A DNA stretch of 64,000 bases from Nocardioides xinjiangensis (GTDB taxonomy: Bacteria > Actinomycetota > Actinomycetes > Propionibacteriales > Nocardioidaceae): assembly GCF_017916455.1 (NCBI RefSeq), contig NZ_JAFMSY010000002.1, positions 372,001-436,000 of the forward strand, in the 5' to 3' direction. How positions within the stretch are numbered: position 1 is the first letter of the stretch; each line of letters opens with the position of its first letter. The notes below the pieces were generated by a model, which saw only the letters and a program-made list of their open reading frames with translations, had not been told where the DNA came from and did no database searches. Positions 39,301 to 48,173 of the stretch are shown here, piece after piece. The position numbers and the translations under genes are program-made.

Positions 39301-40083
39301 TCAGAAGCCGCCGAAGTCGCCGCCGAAGTCAAAACCACCGCCGTCGCCCTGGCCGTCGCCACCGCCGTCGCCACCGCCGTCGCCTCCGCCGTCGCCACCG
39401 CTGTCACTCCCATCGGAGCCGCTGCCGAAGTCGCCGAACATCATCCCGCCCATGAACATCCAGGTCATGGGTCCGAAGGCGCCGAAGTAGCCCACGGCGT
39501 ACGGCTCGTAGGCGCGCCCGCCCTGCCAGTAGGGAACCCGCTGCGCGCCGACCATGACCTTGCGGACGTCCGGTTCGGCGCCGGCGTTGACGCGTTCGAC
39601 GTCGAGTGCGCACGCGGGCACGTCTCGCTCGACGCCGTCAGGGGGGACGAAGGGGACGTCGGCGACGGAGGGTCCGTGGCGCGGGTCGAAGAAGCACGGC
39701 GGCCTTCGGGTGGGGAGCGGCCGCCCCTCGACCCGGGCACGCACGCACGCGATGGCGTAGCGCCCGTCCTCGACGATCGAGGTGACGTGCCGGATGTCTC
39801 CCGGCTCGGTGATGGAGTCGCCGGCGGTCTTGGCCGACTCGTAGGCGTCGAGCGCACGCTGGTAGTCGGCGTTGGCGCCGGCGTCCAGGTCGTGACCGCT
39901 CATCTCGTAGTCGAGCTCCTGGAGGTCGACACCGAATGCGGTGATGTCCTCGAAGGCCAGCTTCCTCACCGGGGCGAGCTCCTCCTCGCGCCGCTGGACC
40001 GCCCGCTCCTTGCTGCGACGTGCGAGGACGACCGCGCCCACGCCCACCACGGCCAGGACCACCAGCAGCAGGATCGCATCCAT
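39301..40083 (-). CDS. Membrane-anchored protein with Gly/Asp-rich tail
   Basis: 260 aa. An N-terminal membrane helix (ILLLVVLAVVGVGAVVLA) and basic RRSKERAVQRREEE are followed by a cytoplasmic domain (AFEDITAFGVDLQELDYEMS) with cysteines (PPCFFDPRHGPS) and a tail of about 45 residues made of GGDG-type repeats encoded by a 12-nt tandem repeat. Such tails occur in TPM-domain and other uncharacterised membrane proteins. ATG at 40083. Divergent from the rhodopsin gene. Function unknown. Confidence 0.75.
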   Translation of the reverse strand: MDAILLLVVLAVVGVGAVVLARRSKERAVQRREEELAPVRKLAFEDITAFGVDLQELDYEMSGHDLDAGANADYQRALDAYESAKTAGDSITEPGDIRHVTSIVEDGRYAIACVRARVEGRPLPTRRPPCFFDPRHGPSVADVPFVPPDGVERDVPACALDVERVNAGAEPDVRKVMVGAQRVPYWQGGRAYEPYAVGYFGAFGPMTWMFMGGMMFGDFGSGSDGSDSGGDGGGDGGGDGGGDGQGDGGGFDFGGDFGGF

Positions 40084-40233
40084 GACGCGAGCCTACGTCG
40101 CCACTCGCAGGCGGTGCCGCGTCGTCCGCGGCCGAGTGGTGAGGACGCCACATGCTCGGTTGTCCGCCGGGGTACCGGCCGGGCCAGCACGTCGACGTAC
40201 GTGCGGACGGCCGCACCATCGGGAGGATCGCTG

Positions 40234-41232
40234 ATGCTCCTCGCCTCGTCCGCCGATGTCACAGCTCCCGAGAAGGTCGTGCTGAGCTCGGCTCAGCACG
40301 ACCTGATCGTCTTCAGCATCGTGGTGGCGGGCTTCGCCCTGTTCGCCCACTTCCTCTACAACTGGAACAGCATGGGTGAGGTGAGCTCGCGCTACCGGCC
40401 GGCTGTGCTCGCGAGCCTGTGCATCGCTGGGGTTGCGACCCTGTCCTACCTCATGTTGTTCCTGATGGTCGACAGTGGCTACGACTACTCGGCAGGCAGC
40501 TACGTGCCGAACCCCGAGGCGCTGTCCAGCATCACGTCTCGCTACATGGACTGGGCCGTCACCGTGCCCCTGCTGATGGCCGAGCTCCTGGCGGTGTGCA
40601 CGCTGGTCGGCCGCAAGCTCGCCGGCACACGAGCGGTCGTGATGGCGGCGGCGTTCGCGATGATCGTCACCGGCTACCTGGGAGACCAGGTGTTCAAGCA
40701 GGGTGAGAGCACCTTCTGGCTGTGGCTGTGGTGGGGCATCAGCATGGCCTGCTTCGTGGTGATCTACGTGGTCCTGGTCCCGGCGGTCGTGACCTCCGTC
40801 AGGAGCCTGCCCGAGGATGTGGGACGCGGCCTCAGCCAGGCCGCAACGGTGCTGCTGTCCGTCTTCTTCGTCTACCCGATCGTCTACCTGATCCCGATCT
40901 TCTTCGACGGCGGATGGTGGACCACGACCATCCACGTGGCGTTCTCAGCCGCCGACGTCATCGCGAAGGTCGGTTTCGGCATGCTGGTCCACAAGGTCGC
41001 CAAGCTCCGGACCGCCGCCGACGTGGCGGCTGGTGACGAGACCCACCCCGAGCCGGTCTGGGTGAACAGTGTCCACCACAGCGACGGCGTCCAGCCGGCT
41101 CAGCGGCCGTTCGAGGAATGGCCCCACCGTCGCGGCGACGCCCACCGCGTGGCCGGCGCGCACGGTGCCACGGCACCCTCGTCGACGGGCAACCGCGTCG
41201 AGGACACCGCCGACCGCGGTCCTCGGCACTGA
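40234..41232 (+). CDS. Microbial (type 1) rhodopsin, DTE proton-pump type
   Basis: 332-aa retinal protein with seven membrane helices. Helix C reads SRYMDWAVTVPLLMAE: Asp106, Thr110 and Glu117 equal D97/T101/E108 of proteorhodopsin, predicting outward proton pumping. Leu114 at the proteorhodopsin-105 tuning position predicts green absorption. Helix G SAADVIAKVGFG carries the Schiff-base Lys245 and counter-ion Asp241. Helix F (FFVYPIVY) has Phe211 where most have Trp. A hydrophilic tail of about 70 residues follows helix G. ATG at 40234 with GGGAGGA 6 nt upstream; the open frame further upstream is antisense to another gene. No carotenoid or retinal synthesis genes are in the window. Confidence 0.92.
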   Translation: MLLASSADVTAPEKVVLSSAQHDLIVFSIVVAGFALFAHFLYNWNSMGEVSSRYRPAVLASLCIAGVATLSYLMLFLMVDSGYDYSAGSYVPNPEALSSITSRYMDWAVTVPLLMAELLAVCTLVGRKLAGTRAVVMAAAFAMIVTGYLGDQVFKQGESTFWLWLWWGISMACFVVIYVVLVPAVVTSVRSLPEDVGRGLSQAATVLLSVFFVYPIVYLIPIFFDGGWWTTTIHVAFSAADVIAKVGFGMLVHKVAKLRTAADVAAGDETHPEPVWVNSVHHSDGVQPAQRPFEEWPHRRGDAHRVAGAHGATAPSSTGNRVEDTADRGPRH

Positions 41233-41534
41233 GCCGTCCCACGTCCTGGAGCGAGTGCGTCAGGCTCGCGCAGATCAGGTGGTATCCGCTTGCCCGCAGC
41301 ACGGGGGTTCGCCGGACGATTGCGGAGAAGGCACAGGCGGCCCGTCCAGTGACTCAGTGTTATGCGCCATATGTCCGCATTCCGTCCTACCTCGACACCT
41401 CCGCTCAGGCCGCGACGCGCATCGAGCCGCCCCGAGCTGGACTGAGAACGGGTCGACCTGCAACTCCCGGCCTGGTCGGTGCGTCACACATCTCACGGCC
41501 CGCAGACGGAGGCCGACCCGTTTGGAGGAGAGCC
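41233..41534. other. Intergenic region between rhodopsin and RTX gene
   Basis: About 300 bp without a supported gene. It probably holds the promoter of the RTX-repeat gene; I see no clear terminator for the rhodopsin gene. Confidence 0.4.
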
Positions 41535-42818
41535 ATGCGACGCATGCCCATCACTGTCTCGTTGATCGCATCGGCGCCGCTCGGCGTCCTGGGCCTGGCC
41601 GCTGGTCCCGCGACGGCCGAGACGACCTGTGAGGGGAAGGTGCCCTCGATCGTCGCCGTCCCCGGCACGCCGACCACCGGCACGCCGGGTGACGACGTCA
41701 TCCTCGGCACGTACGCCCGGGATCAGATCGACGGGGGCGCCGGCAACGACACGATCTGCGGGCTCGGCAACGCCGACACGCTGGTCGGCGGGCCGGGCGA
41801 CGACCGGCTGTTCGGTGGCCTCGACGACTACTACGTCCCCGACGACGGCTACGCCGGCGACAACCTCGTGCCGGGTCCGGGGAACGACTTCATCGACCTG
41901 GGCGACGACCCGGCGTCGGCCACCGTCGACGACGTCGACCGGCTGGCGAGCTACGACAGGGTCGTGTTCGAGGACGCGCCGGGTCCGGTCACTGTAGACC
42001 TCTCGGCCGGCACGGCGACCGGCGAGGGCACGGACACGATCGTGGTGCCGACCTACTCCGGCGGGATCGTGGGCTCGCCCTTCGACGACGTGCTGACCGG
42101 CACGAACGCACCTGACCGCATCACGGGCGGCGCCGGCGACGACCGCATCCACGCGATGGACGGTGACGACGAGCTCGAGCCCGGGACGGGTGACGACGTC
42201 GTGCGCGGCGGTGGCGGCAGCGACGCCATCCTCTCGCCGGACACGGGACGCGACCGGCTCTACGGCGACGGTGGGCAGGACTACGTCGAGGCGCGCGGAC
42301 GTCGCAGCGCGATCGGCGGCGGTGGGGGCGACGACCGCCTCGCCGCCCACCTCGGCGCCACGGTGCACGGCGGACCGGGCGACGACGAGATCGACGCGGA
42401 CCTCGTCCGCAGGACGCGGACCGAGGTGGACGGCGGCGACGGGCGACGCGACGTCGTCCGGCTGCGGGCGCCGGAGTCGGAGTTCCCGCGGGGCTCGAGG
42501 TACGTCATCGACGTGCCTCGGAAGCGAGTCACGGTCGGCGGCGCCACGCGTGCGCGCTACGAGGGGGTCGAGGACGTCAGGTTCTCCGGGCGTCCCGGCG
42601 GCCTGACCTACCTGGGCGGCCCCGGGCGCGACCGCCTGTCGGTGAGCGGTGGCATGCAGGTGACGGCTCACGGGCGCCGGGGGGCCGACATCCTCGTGGG
42701 CGGTTCGCGCAACGACCTCCTCGTCGGTGGTCCCGGTCGCGACCAGCTCGTCGGTGGTCCCGGGCGGGACCGGTGCATCGGCGGCGAGCAGCGGCGACAG
42801 TGCGAGGTGCGCCGCTGA
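41535..42818 (+). CDS. Secreted RTX (hemolysin-type calcium-binding repeat) protein
   Basis: 427 aa. A signal peptide (MPITVSLIASAPLGVLGLAA, cleavage after ATA) is followed by parallel-beta-roll repeats of the GGxGxD type: DGGAGNDTICGLGNADTLVG, GGPGDDRLFGG, GGAGDDRIHAMDGDD, and a C-terminal set ending LVGGPGRDRCIGGEQRR. No enzymatic domain is visible, so it may be structural or adhesive. ATG at 41535 follows GGAGGAG; the ATG three codons later is also possible. Confidence 0.88.
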   Translation: MRRMPITVSLIASAPLGVLGLAAGPATAETTCEGKVPSIVAVPGTPTTGTPGDDVILGTYARDQIDGGAGNDTICGLGNADTLVGGPGDDRLFGGLDDYYVPDDGYAGDNLVPGPGNDFIDLGDDPASATVDDVDRLASYDRVVFEDAPGPVTVDLSAGTATGEGTDTIVVPTYSGGIVGSPFDDVLTGTNAPDRITGGAGDDRIHAMDGDDELEPGTGDDVVRGGGGSDAILSPDTGRDRLYGDGGQDYVEARGRRSAIGGGGGDDRLAAHLGATVHGGPGDDEIDADLVRRTRTEVDGGDGRRDVVRLRAPESEFPRGSRYVIDVPRKRVTVGGATRARYEGVEDVRFSGRPGGLTYLGGPGRDRLSVSGGMQVTAHGRRGADILVGGSRNDLLVGGPGRDQLVGGPGRDRCIGGEQRRQCEVRR

Positions 42819-43029
42819 CGCGGATCGGGCGAGGACGAGCGGCTCGACTTCGCCGGCGCAGGCGCCGCGACGGCAGCCGGCGGCGGGCATGTCGATGACC
42901 CAGTACCGCCGCTAGTCGGCGCCACGCAGAGTCCCGGATCTGCCGAGGAGCGGGAACACCCAGGGACGCGGATCATCAGGTGTTGGCCCGCCGGGAGCGT
43001 CCGCCGCTGGAGGGGTCCACGAGCGTTGT

Positions 43030-43035
43030 TAACCT
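43030..43035 (+). promoter_or_regulatory. -10 element of azlC
   Basis: TAACCT, 6 nt before the GTG at 43042. Confidence 0.5.
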
Positions 43036-43041
43036 GCGCCG

Positions 43042-43725
43042 GTGGCAGCGGCGAGCGACGAGGGAGCACGCGAGGCGTTCCGTCGTGGCCTGAGGTCGGG
43101 CGTTCCCTTCGCGGTGGTCGGCTTCTTCCTGAGCGCCTCCTTCGGTGTGCTGGCCCGACAGGCGGGATTCAGCGTCGTGCAGGCCAGCGTCACCGCGATG
43201 ATCGTCTTCGCCGGCTCGGCGCAGTTCGCCGCGCTGTCCGTGATCACGGTCGGAGGCGGCATCCCCGCGGCCCTGACCGCAGCGAGCCTGATGAACGCTC
43301 GCTTCCTGGCCATGGGCATCGCGCTGGCGCCGTCGTTGCCGGGCGGCCCGATGAAGCGCGCCGCGCAAGGGCAGGCCGTCGTCGACTCCTCGTGGGCGCT
43401 CGCCAATCGCGGCGACGGCACCTTCGACCGGTGGCTGCTGTTCGGCACGACGGTCCCGCAGTACCTCACCTGGACGCTCGGCTCCGTCTTCGGCGCGGTC
43501 TTCGGCGGCGCTCTCGGTGACACGCACCGGCTCGGCCTCGACGCCATCTACCCCGTGTTCTTCCTCTCGCTCCTGATCGCGGAGCTGCGGGACGCGACCT
43601 CCCGCTGGGTGGCCGTCGGCGGCGGCCTCGTCGCACTCGCTCTGGTGCCGATCAGTCCTCCGGGCGTACCCATCCTGGCTGCGAGCACCGTGGCGCTCAT
43701 CGGCCTGGTGCGGAGGTCGAGGTGA
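43042..43725 (+). CDS. azlC: AzlC-family branched-chain amino acid exporter subunit
   Basis: 227-aa membrane protein with about six helices. The AzlC signature regions are FAVVGFFLSASFGVLARQAG, TAMIVFAGSAQFAALSVI and SLMNARFLAMGIALAPSLPG. With AzlD it exports branched-chain amino acids or analogues; substrate specificity is inferred from the family. GTG at 43042; its stop overlaps the azlD start (GTGA). Confidence 0.93.
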   Translation: MAAASDEGAREAFRRGLRSGVPFAVVGFFLSASFGVLARQAGFSVVQASVTAMIVFAGSAQFAALSVITVGGGIPAALTAASLMNARFLAMGIALAPSLPGGPMKRAAQGQAVVDSSWALANRGDGTFDRWLLFGTTVPQYLTWTLGSVFGAVFGGALGDTHRLGLDAIYPVFFLSLLIAELRDATSRWVAVGGGLVALALVPISPPGVPILAASTVALIGLVRRSR

Positions 43726-44039
43726 CGCTGACCTACACGCAGGTCTGGCTGCTGATCTTCTGCCTTGCCGCGATGACCGCGCTGATCAAGGCGCTGGGAC
43801 CGGTGCTCCTCGGCGGCCGGGAGCTGCGGCCGTGGTTCTCCCGCGTGACCGTGCTGATGGCGCCGACGCTGCTCAGCGCGCTGGTCGTGACCTCGGTGCT
43901 CGCCGCCGGACGCTCCTGGTCGGTGGGCGCCCACACCGTCGGCGTCGCTGTAGCCGCGCTGATGCTCTGGCGGCGCTGTTCACTCGTGCTGTGCGTCGTC
44001 GTTGCAGTCCTCGTCACCGCCGGGCTGAGGGCGATCTGA
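43722..44039 (+). CDS. azlD: AzlD-family small subunit
   Basis: 105 aa with three or four hydrophobic helices and the family positions ALIKALGPVLLGGRELRPWF and LMAPTLLSALVVTSVLA. Translationally coupled to azlC; the two products form one exporter. Confidence 0.92.
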   Translation: MTLTYTQVWLLIFCLAAMTALIKALGPVLLGGRELRPWFSRVTVLMAPTLLSALVVTSVLAAGRSWSVGAHTVGVAVAALMLWRRCSLVLCVVVAVLVTAGLRAI

Positions 44040-44299
44040 GACTCCAGCATTCGCATCGTTCGACGTGCGCGAACGGAGCAGGGTGGCAGGTGTCCTGCCA
44101 CTCGTGCCTCGACCGGACTCGGGGGGACTGCTGGGCGATTTCGCTCGGCGTGCTCGGGTGGTTGTCGGCTCACGCTGCGGCTCTCGGTGTCGCCGAGCAC
44201 AGTCACCTGACCGCGCACGGTATGACCACGCGTCGACACGGCTACGCCGTTCCGCTTGCTGCCGGTGCCGGCGTTCTCCGCAGTCAGCGCCGGCCGTGG

Positions 44300-44530
44300 T
44301 CAGGCGCCACCGTTCGCGCCGCCCTCCGTGCCCGGCGCGTTGAGCCATTGATCTTCGGGCGAGACGCCCTCACCCTCCGAGAGGTCGCACTCCGGGTTCA
44401 CGCAGTACGCCTTCGCGCCCACCGTCAGCTCAGATTCGACTTCGTCGATGCTGGTGTCGCCCGGCGCAGCGAACTCGAGCGGCTGGCCGCATTCCCGACA
44501 GACGGTCGGCGTCTCAGCTCGTTCACTCAT
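44300..44530 (-). CDS. Small zinc-ribbon-like protein
   Basis: 76 aa (MSERAETPTVCRECGQPLEF). Two cysteine pairs, CRECG and YCVNPEC, 33 residues apart form a likely zinc ribbon; the rest is acidic. ATG at 44530 is 7 nt after TAGCGT. No partner is evident. Bases 44040-44299 before the convergent azlD stop show nothing else. Confidence 0.72.
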   Translation of the reverse strand: MSERAETPTVCRECGQPLEFAAPGDTSIDEVESELTVGAKAYCVNPECDLSEGEGVSPEDQWLNAPGTEGGANGGA

Positions 44531-44537
44531 GACTCGC

Positions 44538-44543
44538 ACGCTA
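44538..44543 (-). promoter_or_regulatory. -10 element of the zinc-ribbon gene
   Basis: TAGCGT, 7 nt before the ATG at 44530. Confidence 0.45.
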
Positions 44544-44746
44544 ACGGTTCCGCCAGGCGTCGCCCAGTGGCGAGCCTCGGGCCGCTGTTCCCCGAACGAC
44601 GGTGAGCTCGGATCGCGCCCGTCCTCCCCCGCATGCGCCCGGCCGAACCTGCGGTCGCCCATGCCGTCCATGTGCGTCGCACCGCCTCCCTTACCGGCGG
44701 CTTCCCGGCACGATCAACAGCGCTGCGGGCGGCATTCACCAAGAAC

Positions 44747-44752
44747 TACGGT
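44747..44752 (+). promoter_or_regulatory. -10 element of the DUF998 gene
   Basis: TACGGT, 6 nt before GTG at 44759. It decides this start over an ATG 42 codons upstream that lacks membrane-protein character. Confidence 0.5.
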
Positions 44753-44758
44753 GACCGG

Positions 44759-45436
44759 GTGCCCCCAGCCCATGGACGTCGGCTCCCGGGGATCACCGGG
44801 GTCGAGGCTGCGCGCTGGGGAGCGCTGGCACTCTGCGTGCGACCGGCCTACATCGTGACCGAGCTCATCGTTGCGGCGGCAACGAAGGGTGGCTACAGCC
44901 TACTCTCCGATCCGGTCAGCCGGCTGGGTGAGGTCGGCTGCACGGCGGTCTACTGCTCACCGCGCCATGAGCTGATGAACGGATCGTTCATGGCCTTCGG
45001 TGCCTTGCTGGTCGGCGGTGCGGTGCTGCTCTCGCGGGCAGTGGGGCCATGGGTCACAGGGCTGCTCGTGGTCTCCGGGCTGAGCTCGGTCGCGACGGGC
45101 CTCGCGCCTCTCGACCAGGACGCCACGCTGCACACGATCTCGGCGGCGCCCCTGTTCGTGGCGCAGCCGATCGCGCTGGTCGTCCTCGGTGCGCGGTTGC
45201 GCGATGACCGGCCGCGCCTGGGCGGGGCGCTCCTTGCTGCGGGAGTCGTGACCGCCACGGCGGCGACGGGGTTCGTGCTCTCCGGTGATGGTCCTGCATC
45301 GGGTGCCCTCGAACGCCTTGCTCTGTGGCCGGTGCTGGTGGCACTGGCTGGCTTCGCCGGGACGCAACTCCTGCCCGACGGTGGTCCGAGACGCGGTCAT
45401 CGCAGTGTCAGCCCCAGCAACGAGTCCGCCGGATAG
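44759..45436 (+). CDS. DUF998 membrane protein
   Basis: 225 aa with about six membrane helices. Typical DUF998 features are YSLLSDPVSRLGEVGC near the first loop, ELMNGSFMAFGALLVGGAVL and GLAPLDQDATLHTISAAPLF. The family's function is unknown. The C-terminus ends in a short Ser/Arg-rich tail. Confidence 0.82.
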   Translation: MPPAHGRRLPGITGVEAARWGALALCVRPAYIVTELIVAAATKGGYSLLSDPVSRLGEVGCTAVYCSPRHELMNGSFMAFGALLVGGAVLLSRAVGPWVTGLLVVSGLSSVATGLAPLDQDATLHTISAAPLFVAQPIALVVLGARLRDDRPRLGGALLAAGVVTATAATGFVLSGDGPASGALERLALWPVLVALAGFAGTQLLPDGGPRRGHRSVSPSNESAG

Positions 45437-45810
45437 CCGCATCGACCATTCGGGCCGGCCAGTCCACGACCGCGAGGTGGCGCACGTCCACTGTGGAGGT
45501 CGCGACGTCGGCAGAGTGGGGTGCCTTCCGTGATGGGGTGCAGACTGCGGCGGGATCCTCTGCGGCAGCACGTCGCTGCCACGATGTCGCTCGATCCGGG
45601 CTGGCCGTTCGACCCGTGTTGCTACGGCGTCGAGCCCTCCGTCCGAGAGGGCGGCCCGGTGGACGCTGCGATCAGCACCGGGTGTGCGGACCTGGCTCCG
45701 TGACCACCTCGGGGACCGTGACGCGTGGCTGCGTCGACGATGGTCGCGCGGGCGGCCGCTGTGGTCGAGGCGACGTCGAGGCGGCGATGGCGACCGATGC
45801 TGTCGACCGA
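45437..45810. other. Gene-free stretch
   Basis: No supported reading frame between the DUF998 stop and the convergent glycosyltransferase stop; no clear hairpin. Confidence 0.4.
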
Positions 45811-46908
45811 CTAGGTGGCGGCGGTGAGCACCCGGTCGATCTCGTCGGCGGCTGAGGCGAGCCCGCGGCTTCGTCGCAGTGCTTCGCCGAGGTCGCCTGC
45901 GGCAGCCCGGATGGCGGGATCGATGAGGAGCCACTTGATCATCTGACTGATCTCCTCCGGTCCTGCGTCGCGGTCGAGTGTCGCGCCGGCCCCGGCGGTG
46001 CGGATGCTCCTGCCCACGGAGGGTTGGTCGGTCTGCGGGTCGAGAGGGATGACCAGGAGCGGGATGCCGTGCGCCAAGGCCTGCATGGTCGTCCCGTGCC
46101 CGCCATGCCCGACGACGAGGGAGACGTGAGGCAGCACCTGCGCGTGAGGCAGGTACTGGTGGATGCGCAGGCCGGCGCGCGGCGGCACCTCGCTGGGGCT
46201 GAGCGCGGGCCCGGTCGTGCACACGACGTGGGCCGGAACCTGCTCGAGGGCTGTGAGCACGGCTGACAGCACCCGCGGCGCCGCCGGAAATGCGAAGGTG
46301 CTCAGGCTGACCAGTACGCATTGCTCGTCCGGCGTGCTCGCCGACTGCTCGGGCACTGGGATCAGGGGGCCGACCTGACGCAGGTTCGGTTCGGGGGTGC
46401 CGGGAACCGGGTCGAGCTCGGGTGCCGTGCCGACCAGCCGCAGCGCCGCACCGTCCAGGGCCGCCCGAGGACGCAAGCCGAGCGTTCGGGTCGCCAGTCC
46501 GAGCGGACCCCGGAGGCACTCGCGTCGGTAGTAGCCGTCGTAGAGGTGCTCGAGGACGACGTACGGGACGCCGGACCGGCGAGCTGCGTCCAGGGCGCCG
46601 AAGAGCAAGCAGTCGACCACCACCAGGTCGGCCGGTTCTGTGTCGAGCTCGGCGAGGAGGTCCCGGCCGATGCCGCGGTCGGTGAATGCGGCGACGATGT
46701 CGAGGGTCGAGTGCTGCTCGAGGGCGTCGAATGGTCGCGTCCGACGGGGAGGGACGAACTCGAGGCCGGCCTTCTCGACCGGGCGGCGCTGCTCGGCATG
46801 GCCGAGGACGCGCACGGCGTGACCGCGGGCGACGAGCTCGCGCGCCAGCAGGAGCGCAGGCGGCACGTTGCCGCCGCCGTCCCAGGTGACGAAGAGGATG
46901 CGTGCCAT
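45811..46908 (-). CDS. UGT/MGT-type glycosyltransferase (GT-B)
   Basis: 365 aa. An N-terminal acceptor domain (ARILFVTWDGGGNVPPALLL, ELVARGHAVRVLGHAEQRRP) and a C-terminal nucleotide-sugar domain carry the macrolide-glycosyltransferase hallmark VVGHGGHGTTMQALAHGIPL, followed by LDPQTDQPSVGRSI. The acceptor is unknown; such enzymes often inactivate or decorate antibiotics and natural products. ATG at 46908 shares one base with the TetR stop (TGATG), so regulator and enzyme are translated together. Confidence 0.87.
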   Translation of the reverse strand: MARILFVTWDGGGNVPPALLLARELVARGHAVRVLGHAEQRRPVEKAGLEFVPPRRTRPFDALEQHSTLDIVAAFTDRGIGRDLLAELDTEPADLVVVDCLLFGALDAARRSGVPYVVLEHLYDGYYRRECLRGPLGLATRTLGLRPRAALDGAALRLVGTAPELDPVPGTPEPNLRQVGPLIPVPEQSASTPDEQCVLVSLSTFAFPAAPRVLSAVLTALEQVPAHVVCTTGPALSPSEVPPRAGLRIHQYLPHAQVLPHVSLVVGHGGHGTTMQALAHGIPLLVIPLDPQTDQPSVGRSIRTAGAGATLDRDAGPEEISQMIKWLLIDPAIRAAAGDLGEALRRSRGLASAADEIDRVLTAAT

Positions 46909-47552
46909 CAGGCCTCCACCGGGTCGTCGAGGAGCTCGCCGGTGCGGGCAGCTGCGACACCGGGCCGAGCGTGCGGCGGCTGGGCGTGCAGGACGGCTCG
47001 CACCAGCGCCTCCATGCGGTCTGCGGTCGTGGCGCGATCGAGGCCGAGGTCGCGCCGAAGCTGTTTCCAGGTCAGGACGTCGGTCGCGACCGCAAGCAGG
47101 TCCAGGACGGCCTCGCGGTCGGACGTCGACTCCACCAAGGAGCCGAGGCACTCGATCACCCACTCTCGGTGCACCTCGCGTCCCCGCTGCACCATGCCGG
47201 CCACGCGGGTGTCCGTGCCTTCCTGCGCGAGCATCAGGACCACCGAGTCACCTCGGTGTTCGTAGTGGTCGACCACCACCTCCACCGCGGCACGGACGTC
47301 GCCGACTGGCGCTCGCCGCTCCTGCACGACCGTACGGACGCCATGCTCGTGCGCGGCGTCCAGCAACGCCTCACGATTGCCGAAGCGCCGCAGGACCGTC
47401 TGCACCGTCACGCCCGCGGCACGGGCGACGTCGTCGAGAGTGATCTGCGACATCAACGTCCTCGACGCCAGCTCGACGACCGCATCGAGGATGCGCACGG
47501 CGGTCTGCTCCGCCGACGCACGACGAGCTGTCTGCCGGTACGGCCTATTCAT
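46908..47552 (-). CDS. TetR-family regulator upstream of the glycosyltransferase
   Basis: 214 aa. The N-terminal helix-turn-helix ILDAVVELASRTLMSQITLD, then DDVARAAGVTVQTVLRRFGN, is followed by a helical ligand domain. Probably autoregulates the TetR-glycosyltransferase unit and responds to the enzyme's acceptor. ATG at 47552 is 8 nt after TAGCGT; two further possible starts lie 6-7 codons upstream. Confidence 0.87.
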   Translation of the reverse strand: MNRPYRQTARRASAEQTAVRILDAVVELASRTLMSQITLDDVARAAGVTVQTVLRRFGNREALLDAAHEHGVRTVVQERRAPVGDVRAAVEVVVDHYEHRGDSVVLMLAQEGTDTRVAGMVQRGREVHREWVIECLGSLVESTSDREAVLDLLAVATDVLTWKQLRRDLGLDRATTADRMEALVRAVLHAQPPHARPGVAAARTGELLDDPVEA

Positions 47553-47556
47553 GTGA

Positions 47557-47778
47557 CTAGACGCTAACATCAAATTGCGGGACGCGCACTTCCCTGCTGG
47601 AGTGGCTCGGGGGTGTCAACAGCCGAACGGAGGAACCGACGTGCTCGGCGAAGATCGACCACACCAGGTTGCGCCTCGCGACCGACGACCCGGTCGTCTC
47701 CCAGAAGTCGGCGTCCTCGGGACGCCAGTCCTCGATCCAACGGCGCCCACGGCGGCGGGCGGGGGTCTGCATGCTCAT
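47557..47778 (-). pseudogene. 5' remnant of a NarK-type nitrate/nitrite transporter gene
   Basis: Reads MSMQTPARRRGRRWIEDWRP, EDADFWETTGSSVARRNLVW, SIFAEHVG, which is the start of the NNP-family MFS transporters (W.PED..FWE..G...A.RNL.WSI..EH.GF). After about 50 residues the match degrades (SSVRLL where FSVW is expected) and the frame ends at 47557, so all membrane helices but the first are missing. The remainder was probably lost when the TetR/glycosyltransferase unit was placed here. The family match is from memory. Confidence 0.55.
47561..47566 (-). promoter_or_regulatory. -10 element of the TetR/glycosyltransferase unit
   Basis: TAGCGT, 8 nt before ATG at 47552; it overlaps the end of the narK remnant. 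Confidence 0.35.
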
Positions 47779-48173
47779 GCCGAGAGACTCGCCGGGGTGT
47801 GTGTCGGGCACCCTCCGGCTGCGGTGCGGAGCCGTCACATTCCCCTCGCGACCTCACAGGCCCGCCTTGCTCCCACTCACGTCGCTCCCCCAGCTCCTCG
47901 GAGCGACACCAGCACGCGTCGTACCGCCTCGAGCACGTCCCGTGCCGTCGCCGATCCGGGGCGATGGCGAGTCCTGTCGTTGGCGGCGTCACCGTCATCG
48001 GCCCCAACGCCACGGCCGCTACCGGCTCACGTGCGCGCGCACAACCGACCCTGCACTGGCCCCCGCTCGACCCGGACCCCCTCGCCGGAGTCCCCGTGCC
48101 GGACCGACCGGTCGGGGTAGAGCCATACCGGTTCTGGGGTGACGTCCCGGCAGTCCTGCGGCACTCTGGGGAG
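47779..48173. other. Region upstream of the second LuxR regulator
   Basis: An open frame continues from 47613 into the regulator, but its codon pattern and lack of similarity argue against translation here. It presumably holds the regulator promoter. Confidence 0.4.

Noticed and set aside
39676..40233. Upstream extension of the rhodopsin frame
   Set aside because: It lies antisense to the gene at 39301-40083, while ATG 40234 has a well-spaced GGGAGGA.
45437..45810. Open frames between DUF998 and the glycosyltransferase
   Set aside because: No codon bias, ribosome site or recognisable sequence on either strand.
47613..48173. Upstream extension of the second LuxR regulator
   Set aside because: This part runs antisense to the narK remnant and non-coding DNA and lacks similarity; the ATPase domain begins at about 48195.
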